Shown: piece after piece, positions 1 through 5,527 of the stretch | Numbering within the stretch: position 1 is the stretch's first letter | Layout: each line of letters begins with the position of its first letter | Assembly: GCA_031278145.1 (NCBI GenBank) | Contig: JAITLA010000178.1 | Span: forward strand, 1 to 7,231 | Direction: 5' to 3' | DNA from: Eubacteriales Family XIII. Incertae Sedis bacterium | GTDB taxonomy: Bacteria; Bacillota_A; Clostridia; Peptostreptococcales; Anaerovoracaceae | Length of the DNA stretch: 7,231 nucleotides | Notes under the pieces: model-generated | What the model was told of the DNA's origin: nothing | Database searches by the model: none | What the model saw: only the letters and a program-made list of their open reading frames with translations | Position numbers and translations under genes: made by a program

Positions 1-738
1 GGGCCGCTGCGCTTCCTCACGGGCACGACTTGGCGGCCGGGGAACGGTCTGTACGGCATCGCGCCCATGATACTGGGCAGCCTGTACGTCACGGCGGGGG
101 CCATCCTGTTCGGCGTGCCTCTCGGCCTTTTGACCGCGGTGTTCATGGCGAGCTTCTGCGGCAAGCGCCTGCACAGGGTGGCGAGCCCCGTGATCTCCCT
201 GCTCGCGGGCATTCCCTCCGTCGTGTACGGCTTTTTCGGGCTCGTGGTCATGGTCCCGACCGTGCGCGCGATCTTCGGCAACAACGCAACCGGCGGAAAG
301 AGCATGTTGACGGCCTCTCTCCTGCTCGGCATCATGATCCTGCCCACCATCGTCAGCGTATCGGAAACGGCCTTACGCGCCGTCCCCGACATCTATTACG
401 AGGGGGCGCTCGCGCTGGGCGCGACGCACGAGCGGGCCGTGTTCTTCGCCGTCCTGCCGGCGGCGAAGTCGGGCGTCATGGCGGCCGTGATCCTCGGCGT
501 CGGGCGCTCGATAGGCGAAACGATGGCCGTCATCATGGTGGCCGGCAATCAGCCCGTCATTCCGGGCAGCCCGCTGCACGGCCTGCGGACGATGACGGCC
601 AACATCGTGATCGAGATGGGCTACGCGGCCGATCTGCACCGCGAGGCGCTGATCGCCACCTCCGTCGTCCTCTTCGTATTCATTCTGCTGATCAATTTCC
701 TGTTCTCGCTGGCCAAAAAGAGAGGGCAAGCGCTATGA
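1..738 (+). CDS. pstC: Phosphate ABC transporter permease PstC (5' end missing)
   Basis: PstC is one of the two inner-membrane permease subunits of the PstSCAB high-affinity phosphate importer and pairs with PstA. The frame is open from base 1, so the gene starts outside the window. The 245 residues seen begin with a typical PstC stretch (FLTGTTW, then NGLYGIAPMILGSL); the ATG at 67 is internal. Several hydrophobic segments follow, with the conserved GIPSVVYGFFGL near 208-243, an EAA-type cytoplasmic loop from about base 400 (EGALALGATHERAVFF) that contacts the PstB ATPase, and the family motif GRSIGET at 502-522. PstC proteins are usually about 290-320 residues, so roughly 50-70 N-terminal residues, including the first membrane helix, are missing. 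The stop codon overlaps the pstA start by 4 bases (ATGA). Identification is firm. Confidence 0.95.
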   Translation, partial: GPLRFLTGTTWRPGNGLYGIAPMILGSLYVTAGAILFGVPLGLLTAVFMASFCGKRLHRVASPVISLLAGIPSVVYGFFGLVVMVPTVRAIFGNNATGGKSMLTASLLLGIMILPTIVSVSETALRAVPDIYYEGALALGATHERAVFFAVLPAAKSGVMAAVILGVGRSIGETMAVIMVAGNQPVIPGSPLHGLRTMTANIVIEMGYAADLHREALIATSVVLFVFILLINFLFSLAKKRGQAL

Positions 739-1607
739 AAACGCCGGCGTCGCTTTGGCGCGGAATTTTGCTTCTTTGGCACGGGCTCACGCTGCGAATC
801 CTCCGCTTCGCCGTGTTCGCGGCGGCGAGCTTGACCGCCCTTATCACGATCTTCCTGATCGGCTACATTCTCGTGAAGGGCATTCCGAACCTCACGCCGA
901 GCCTGTTCGCGCCGGTCTATACGAGCGAGAATGTTTCGCTCTTCCCGGCCCTCGTCAACACGGTGCTCATCACGGCGCTGTCCCTGCTGCTCGCCGTCCC
1001 GCCGGGCGTTTTCGCCGCCGTCTATCTCGTGGAATACGCGCGGCGCGGCAACAGGCTGGTCCGCGTGGCGCGCATCGCGGCCGAAACCCTCACGGGCATC
1101 CCCTCCATCGTGTACGGGCTGTTTGGCATGCTCCTCTTCGTGGTTTGGCTGCACTGGGGCTATTCGCTTATCGCGGGCGCGTTCACGCTCGCCGTCATGG
1201 TGCTGCCGCTTATCATGCGCACGACGGAGGAGGCGCTTCTGTCCGTTCCCGACACCTACCGCGAGGGCAGTTTTGGCCTCGGCGCGGGGCGTTTGCGCAC
1301 CGTTTTCCGCATCGTGCTCCCCGCGGCCGGTCCGGGCATCCTCGCGGGCGTCATCCTCGCCATAGGCAGGATCGTGGGCGAAACGGCGGCCCTGATCTTC
1401 ACGGCGGGAACGCTGGCCAAGTTCACGGGAAACCTGTTTTCCTCCGCGCGCACGCTTTCGGTTCACATCTACAACCTGTCGAGCGAGGCCCTGTATCTGA
1501 ATCAGGCTTACGCCACGGCGGTTTTGCTGCTCGTTCTCGTTTTGTGCATCAACGCCTTGTCGAGCCTTATGGCAAAGAAGCTTACAAGAGGAACCCGGGA
1601 TGAATAA
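735..1607 (+). CDS. pstA: Phosphate ABC transporter permease PstA
   Basis: PstA is the second membrane permease subunit of the phosphate importer and forms the channel together with PstC. The protein has 290 residues, normal for the family. A first membrane helix lies at about residues 24-47, followed by the extracytoplasmic stretch [11 protein letters not shown] and further helices. The conserved [12 protein letters not shown] is present, as is an EAA-type loop starting near residue 177 ([15 protein letters not shown]) and GRIVGET at 211-217. The ATG at 735 was chosen because it overlaps the pstC stop as ATGA and has a Shine-Dalgarno-like GAGGG at 722-726 with 8 bases of spacing. The same frame stays open upstream of this start, but that part is Arg-rich, lies inside pstC and is not coding. 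The end overlaps pstB by 8 bases. Confidence 0.96.
   Translation: MKTPASLWRGILLLWHGLTLRILRFAVFAAASLTALITIFLIGYILVKGIPNLTPSLFAPVYTSENVSLFPALVNTVLITALSLLLAVPPGVFAAVYLVEYARRGNRLVRVARIAAETLTGIPSIVYGLFGMLLFVVWLHWGYSLIAGAFTLAVMVLPLIMRTTEEALLSVPDTYREGSFGLGAGRLRTVFRIVLPAAGPGILAGVILAIGRIVGETAALIFTAGTLAKFTGNLFSSARTLSVHIYNLSSEALYLNQAYATAVLLLVLVLCINALSSLMAKKLTRGTRDE
1586..1591 (+). promoter_or_regulatory. Ribosome binding site of pstB
   Basis: AAGAGG lies 8 bases before the pstB ATG at 1600, inside the 3' end of pstA. It supports that start, although the two genes overlap by 8 bases. Confidence 0.7.
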
Positions 1608-2349
1608 GATCGGCATCGAAAACCTGAACCTGTATTACAGCGGCGTGCAGGCCCTGCGCAACATCGATTTCAACGTGGCCGCGCGCGAGATCAGCGCGCT
1701 GATCGGGCCGTCCGGCTGCGGCAAATCCACCCTGCTCAAGACGCTGAACCGCATGAACGATATCGTGGAGGGCTGCCGCGTCACGGGAAAGGTGCTCGTG
1801 GACGGCGAGGACATCTACGGCGCGATGGACGTGAACCTGCTGCGCAAGCGCGTGGGCATGGTGTTTCAAAAGCCCAATCCCTTCCCCATGAGCATCTATG
1901 ACAACGTCGCGTTCGGGCCGCGCACGCACGGCGTCCATTCCGGCGTCGCGCTGAATCTGATCGTGGAGAAGTCCCTGCGGGACGCCGCCATATGGGACGA
2001 GGTCAAGGACAGGCTGAAGAAGAGCGCCCTCTCTCTTTCGGGCGGGCAGCAGCAGAGGCTGTGCATCGCGCGGGCGCTGGCGGTGGAACCGGAGGTCCTG
2101 CTCATGGACGAGCCGACCTCCGCGCTCGATCCCATATCCACCTCGAAGATAGAGGATCTTGTCCGCGCGTTGAAAAAGGAATATACTATTGTCATCGTAA
2201 CGCACAACATGCAGCAGGCCGCCCGCATTTCCGACACGACGGCATTCTTCCTGCTCGGCGAGCTCATAGAATACGGCGCTACGGAAAAGATCTTCTCCAT
2301 GCCGCGGGATCGGCGCACGGAGGACTATATTACGGGGAGGTTCGGCTGA
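1600..2349 (+). CDS. pstB: Phosphate ABC transporter ATP-binding protein PstB
   Basis: PstB is the cytoplasmic ATPase that powers phosphate import through PstC and PstA. All ABC ATPase motifs are present in its 249 residues: Walker [10 protein letters not shown] at 36-44, the Q-loop at 88-96 (VFQKPNPFP, a PstB hallmark), the signature LSGGQQQR at 146-153, Walker B LLMDEP at 167-172 followed by TSALDP, and the switch histidine H202 in VTHNMQQA. The length is typical. Nothing is missing, so the ATPase should be active. The gene begins inside the end of pstA, and its stop shares one base with the phoU start (TGATG), which points to translational coupling along the operon. Identification is firm from the Q-loop sequence and the position between pstA and phoU. 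Confidence 0.98.
   Translation: MNKIGIENLNLYYSGVQALRNIDFNVAAREISALIGPSGCGKSTLLKTLNRMNDIVEGCRVTGKVLVDGEDIYGAMDVNLLRKRVGMVFQKPNPFPMSIYDNVAFGPRTHGVHSGVALNLIVEKSLRDAAIWDEVKDRLKKSALSLSGGQQQRLCIARALAVEPEVLLMDEPTSALDPISTSKIEDLVRALKKEYTIVIVTHNMQQAARISDTTAFFLLGELIEYGATEKIFSMPRDRRTEDYITGRFG
2334..2340 (+). promoter_or_regulatory. Ribosome binding site of phoU
   Basis: GGGGAGG ends 8 bases before the ATG at 2349. It is a strong Shine-Dalgarno sequence inside pstB and fixes the phoU start. Confidence 0.75.
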
Positions 2350-2996
2350 TGCGGGACAGTTATGGAAAACAACTCGAGGCCCTGCACGTTTCTCTTATCC
2401 GCATGGGCGCCTTCTGCGAGGAGGCCATCGCAAAGGCCGTGAAGGGCCTTCTGGACGAGGATATGTCCCTCGTGCGGGAGGTGGCGCAAACGGAGAAGGA
2501 AATCGACTTGATGGAGCGGGAGATAGAATCCTTCTGCCTGCGGCTCCTGCTTCGCGAGCAGCCCGTGGCGCGGGATCTGCGGCAGATCACGGCGGCGCAG
2601 CGGATGATCACCGATATGGAGCGCATCGGCGACCAGGCGGCGGACATCGCGGAGCTTTCGACCTTCATGGTCGGCAGCCCCGTGAAGAGCGACATCCGCA
2701 TCGGCGATATGGCGCGCGCCGTCGTCAAGATGCTGTCGGACAGCGTGGACTCCTTTGTCGGCGACGATCTGGAGAAGGCCCACGCCGTGATCGCCTACGA
2801 CGACGTGGTGGACGACCTCTTTGACGAGGTCAAGCGGGAACTGATTGCCCTGATCGCGAAGGACGGGGAGAGCGGCGGCGCCTGCCTCGATCTGCTGATG
2901 ATCGCGAAATACCTCGAACGCATCGGCGATCACGCCACGAACATCGCCGAATGGGTGGAATACTCCATTACGGGAAACAGGAGGACGGAGTCTTGA
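2349..2996 (+). CDS. phoU: Phosphate signalling regulator PhoU
   Basis: PhoU is a cytoplasmic, all-helical regulator that, in characterised systems, relays the state of the Pst transporter to the PhoR kinase and so keeps the Pho regulon off when phosphate is plentiful. The 215-residue protein has the usual two repeated three-helix bundles. Each carries the metal-binding-type motif of the family: DMERIGDQAADIAE starting at D89, and YLERIGDHATNIAE starting at Y188. The N-terminus (YGKQLEALHVSLIRMG) is typical. The ATG at 2349 overlaps the pstB stop by one base and has a strong ribosome binding site. The stop TGA at 2994-2996 overlaps the TTG start of the response regulator. Its place between pstB and the two-component genes fits the signalling role. 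Confidence 0.97.
   Translation: MRDSYGKQLEALHVSLIRMGAFCEEAIAKAVKGLLDEDMSLVREVAQTEKEIDLMEREIESFCLRLLLREQPVARDLRQITAAQRMITDMERIGDQAADIAELSTFMVGSPVKSDIRIGDMARAVVKMLSDSVDSFVGDDLEKAHAVIAYDDVVDDLFDEVKRELIALIAKDGESGGACLDLLMIAKYLERIGDHATNIAEWVEYSITGNRRTES
2979..2984 (+). promoter_or_regulatory. Ribosome binding site that sets the TTG start of the response regulator
   Basis: AGGAGG, a perfect core Shine-Dalgarno sequence, sits 8 bases before TTG at 2993. It lies downstream of the in-frame ATG at 2951, so it argues for the TTG and against the ATG as the start of the next gene. Confidence 0.8.
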
Positions 2997-3667
2997 TCTA
3001 TCTGGTGGAGGACGAAGCGAACATCCGCGAGCTCGTGGTGTACACCCTGCAAAACACGGGGTTTGAGGCGCGGGGCTTCGCGGACGGGGCCGGCTTCCGG
3101 CGGGCCCTGCGGGAACAAATGCCGGACCTTGTTCTGCTCGACATCATGCTGCCCGGCGAGGACGGCCTCGCGATACTCAAGCAATTGCGCGCCTCCGTTT
3201 CGACGGCGCGGCTTCCCGTCATGATGCTGACGGCGAAGGGTGCGGAATACGACAAGGTCTTGGGCCTCGATTCGGGCGCGGACGATTACCTGCCCAAGCC
3301 CTTCGGGATGATGGAGCTCGTGGCGCGGGTCAAGAGCCTCTTGCGGCGCGCGGGGCCCGTCGCCGGCGCGGAGGAATACAAGACGGACGGGCTCTTTGTG
3401 AGCGTTCCGCGCCACATCGTCACGGTGAACGGCGCGGAGGTCGCCCTGACGCGCAAGGAGTTCGATCTGCTGGCCTTTCTGTTGAAAAACGCCGGCCTCG
3501 TCCTGACGCGGGACCGCATCCTCTCGGCGGTATGGGAATACGATTTCGAAGGGGAAACGCGGACGGTGGATACGCATATCCTCACGCTGCGGGGGAAGCT
3601 CGGCGCCTGCGGCAATCTGATCCAAACGGTGCGCGGCTTCGGTTACAAGATAGGGGAATTGAAATGA
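2993..3667 (+). CDS. phoB: PhoB/PhoP-type response regulator
   Basis: This OmpR/PhoB-family transcription factor is the expected partner of the PhoR kinase encoded next to it; once phosphorylated it should switch on phosphate-starvation genes. From the TTG start the protein has 224 residues. The receiver domain (about 1-115) has the acidic pair E6/D7, phospho-acceptor D50 in LLDIMLPG, T80 in MLTAK and K102 in PKPF. The winged-helix DNA-binding domain (about 125-222) ends with the recognition helix RTVDTHILTLRGKL and the wing RGFGYKI. An in-frame ATG at 2951 would add 14 residues, but receiver domains normally begin right at IYLVEDE, and AGGAGG is well placed for TTG at 2993. The TTG overlaps the phoU stop (TTGA), and the stop overlaps the phoR start (ATGA). 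Firmicutes often call this protein PhoP; the function is the same. Confidence 0.93.
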   Translation: MIYLVEDEANIRELVVYTLQNTGFEARGFADGAGFRRALREQMPDLVLLDIMLPGEDGLAILKQLRASVSTARLPVMMLTAKGAEYDKVLGLDSGADDYLPKPFGMMELVARVKSLLRRAGPVAGAEEYKTDGLFVSVPRHIVTVNGAEVALTRKEFDLLAFLLKNAGLVLTRDRILSAVWEYDFEGETRTVDTHILTLRGKLGACGNLIQTVRGFGYKIGELK

Positions 3668-5340
3668 AGCGCTCCATTCTCATTCTGGCCTGTGCGCTCA
3701 CGGGCTTTTCCATCATCATCACGGCCATACTGATACACCTCGCGGCCCACTGGAGCTTTTCCGAACGCATCAAGCGGGAGGCCGTCGTGGAGCTCGGCTA
3801 TCTGCGCGCGGCGGTCGAGCTGGCGGGCCCCGCGTACCTGAGCGCCTTGCGGCACGGCGCCTCCGATCCGCGCGTCAGCCTGATCGCGACGGACGGATCC
3901 GTCCTCTACGACAGCACGGGCAAGGCCGCCGAGATGGAGAATCACGCGGACCGGCCGGAGGTACGGGCCGCGCTCGCGGAGGGGGCGGGGGCGAGCACGC
4001 GCTTCTCCGAAACGATGCGAAAGCAGACCCACTATCAGGCGGTGCGGCTTTCCGACGGGTCCGTCCTGCGCATCGCCTGCACGACGGACAGCGTGTTCGG
4101 ATCCCTCGGCTGGATGATCCTGATCACCCTGGCCATCGTGGCGGCGGTTTTTTGCGCGGCCGCGTGGATGAGCGCGCGCGCCGCCCAGAGGATCGTGGAA
4201 CCCTTGGGCCGGCTGAACCTCGATCTGCCGGAGGACGACGCCGCGTATACGGAGCTGAGCCCCCTGCTCGCGGGCATCAAGCGGCAGAATGATCGAATCG
4301 CCGAGCAGCTTGAGGAGATGCGCAAGAAGCAGCTCGAGTTCTCCGCCGTTTCGGAGAGCATGCGCGAGGGCCTGATCGTGCTGGACGGCGACGCGCGCAT
4401 CGTATCCTGCAACCGCAGCGCGCTGGGCCTGCTGCACGCGCATTTCGCGGGCGCCGGGGCCGGCGCCGAAAGCGTGCTGAAGCTACGGCGGGACGAGCCC
4501 TTCCGCCGCGCGGTGGAGGCGGCGCTCGGCGGCGCGTCCTCGGAAACGATGCTCTTCTCGGAAGGGCGGCATCTGCAGCTGATCGCGAATCCCATCGCGG
4601 ACGGCAATGCGGTGCAGGGCGCCGTGCTCATGCTGCTCGACGTGACGGAGCGCGAGGACCGCGAAAAGCTGCGGCGCGAGTTCTCGGCAAATGTCACCCA
4701 TGAGCTCAAGACGCCGCTGACCGCCATCTCAGGCTACGCGGAGATCCTGTCAAACGGCGTCGCGGGGGAAGAGGACGCGCCGCGCTTCGCGCGGATCATC
4801 TACGCGGAGGCGCAGCGCATGATCGAGCTGATCGACGACATCCTGATGCTGTCCAATCTGGACGAGGGCGGGCGGGAGCTGCTCAAGGAAGCGATTGATC
4901 TGCGCGATTCGGCGGCGGAGGCCGTGCGCCGCATCGGCGAAGCGGCGGCCAAGCGGGGCATAAGCGTCGCCTTCGACGGCGAGAGCGCGGAGATCGCGGG
5001 CATCCGCCGCGTGCTCGACGAGATGCTGTCCAACCTTCTGGACAACGCGGTCAAGTACAACCTCGACGGCGGCAGGATAGATGTTTCGGTCAAGAAGACG
5101 CCGGAGGGCGTCGCGCTGACCGTCGCGGACACGGGGATCGGCATTCCGCACGAGGAACAGGAGCGCGTGTTCGAGCGCTTTTACCGCACGGAGAAGAGCC
5201 GCAACAAGGCGGCGGGCGGCACGGGCCTCGGCCTTTCCATCGTGAAGCACGGGGCCCTGCTCCACGAGGCGCGGATCCGCGTGCACAGCGACGGCAAGCA
5301 GGGGACCCGCATCGTCCTGCTGTTCCCCGAGGCGCGCTGA
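3664..5340 (+). CDS. phoR: Phosphate sensor histidine kinase PhoR
   Basis: This membrane histidine kinase is expected to phosphorylate the adjacent response regulator when phosphate is scarce. The 558-residue protein has TM1 at about 5-27, an extracytoplasmic domain of about 120 residues, TM2 at about 150-169, a short HAMP-like linker, and a PAS domain at about 226-330 (SESMREGLIVLDGDARIVSCN). The dimerisation/phosphoacceptor domain carries H346 in VTHELKTPL, and the ATPase domain follows. Kinase boxes are all present: N-box D460-N466 (DNAVKYN), G1 DTGIGIP from D489, F-box ERFYRTEKSRNK, and G2 GGTGLGLSIVK at 518-528. The layout TM-sensor-TM-HAMP-PAS-kinase matches the long Gram-positive PhoR type rather than the short enterobacterial form. 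The ATG at 3664 overlaps the regulator's stop as ATGA, and AGGGGA at 3652-3657 serves as its ribosome binding site. It is the last gene of the operon. Which ligand it senses cannot be read from the sequence. Confidence 0.94.
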   Translation: MKRSILILACALTGFSIIITAILIHLAAHWSFSERIKREAVVELGYLRAAVELAGPAYLSALRHGASDPRVSLIATDGSVLYDSTGKAAEMENHADRPEVRAALAEGAGASTRFSETMRKQTHYQAVRLSDGSVLRIACTTDSVFGSLGWMILITLAIVAAVFCAAAWMSARAAQRIVEPLGRLNLDLPEDDAAYTELSPLLAGIKRQNDRIAEQLEEMRKKQLEFSAVSESMREGLIVLDGDARIVSCNRSALGLLHAHFAGAGAGAESVLKLRRDEPFRRAVEAALGGASSETMLFSEGRHLQLIANPIADGNAVQGAVLMLLDVTEREDREKLRREFSANVTHELKTPLTAISGYAEILSNGVAGEEDAPRFARIIYAEAQRMIELIDDILMLSNLDEGGRELLKEAIDLRDSAAEAVRRIGEAAAKRGISVAFDGESAEIAGIRRVLDEMLSNLLDNAVKYNLDGGRIDVSVKKTPEGVALTVADTGIGIPHEEQERVFERFYRTEKSRNKAAGGTGLGLSIVKHGALLHEARIRVHSDGKQGTRIVLLFPEAR

Positions 5341-5372
5341 GGAGGCCACTGAAAAAGTCGGCATTGGGCGCA

Positions 5373-5490
5373 GAACACACGGGGACGGTTCTTTTGTGCA
5401 TTGGGCAGGTTTGGCACTGTGGCCCGTGCCGGTAAATCGCACAATTCCAACATTGTATGTGTTACACAAATGAACCGTCCCCATGTGTTC
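5373..5490. repeat. 118-base element with 28-base terminal inverted repeats (MITE/REP-like)
   Basis: The left arm at 5373-5400 and the right arm at 5463-5490 are reverse complements at 25 of 28 positions. The outer ends are GAACACA and TGTGTTC, and the shared core is GGGGACGGTTC. Between the arms are two small potential hairpins (GGCAC 5413-5417 with GTGCC 5426-5430; ACAAT 5441-5445 with ATTGT 5452-5456) and a perfect palindrome, TGTGTTACACA, at 5458-5468. No transposase is encoded, and I see no convincing target-site duplication. From memory, GGGGACGGTT-type palindromes recur in many Firmicutes genomes and have been linked to REP-associated tyrosine transposases; I cannot confirm that here. 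It lies between two convergent genes, so a role in 3'-end formation for either one is an alternative. Confidence 0.7.
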
Positions 5491-5494
5491 GTAG

Positions 5495-5516
5495 CAAAAA
5501 ATTTCGAAACACCGAA
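5495..5516 (-). terminator. Weak candidate terminator for the minus-strand gene
   Basis: Read on the minus strand, a 4-base-pair stem (TTCG/CGAA) with a 6-base loop is followed by ATTTTTTGC. It lies 12 bases after the minus-strand stop codon. The stem is very short, so the call rests mainly on the T-run and the position. Confidence 0.25.
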
Positions 5517-5527
5517 GAAAGGCCCGA

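Noticed and set aside
30..734. In-frame extension of pstA upstream to an ATG near base 30
   Set aside because: This part lies inside pstC in another frame and reads as Arg-rich nonsense. The ATG at 735 has the ATGA overlap, a ribosome binding site and the normal PstA length.
621..1616. Minus-strand open frame of about 330 codons opposite pstC/pstA
   Set aside because: Charged, Arg/Gln-rich translation antisense to firmly identified Pst genes. It is a composition effect.
2951..2992. ATG at 2951 as the start of the response regulator
   Set aside because: It would add 14 residues not seen in receiver domains and lies before the AGGAGG that is ideally placed for TTG at 2993.
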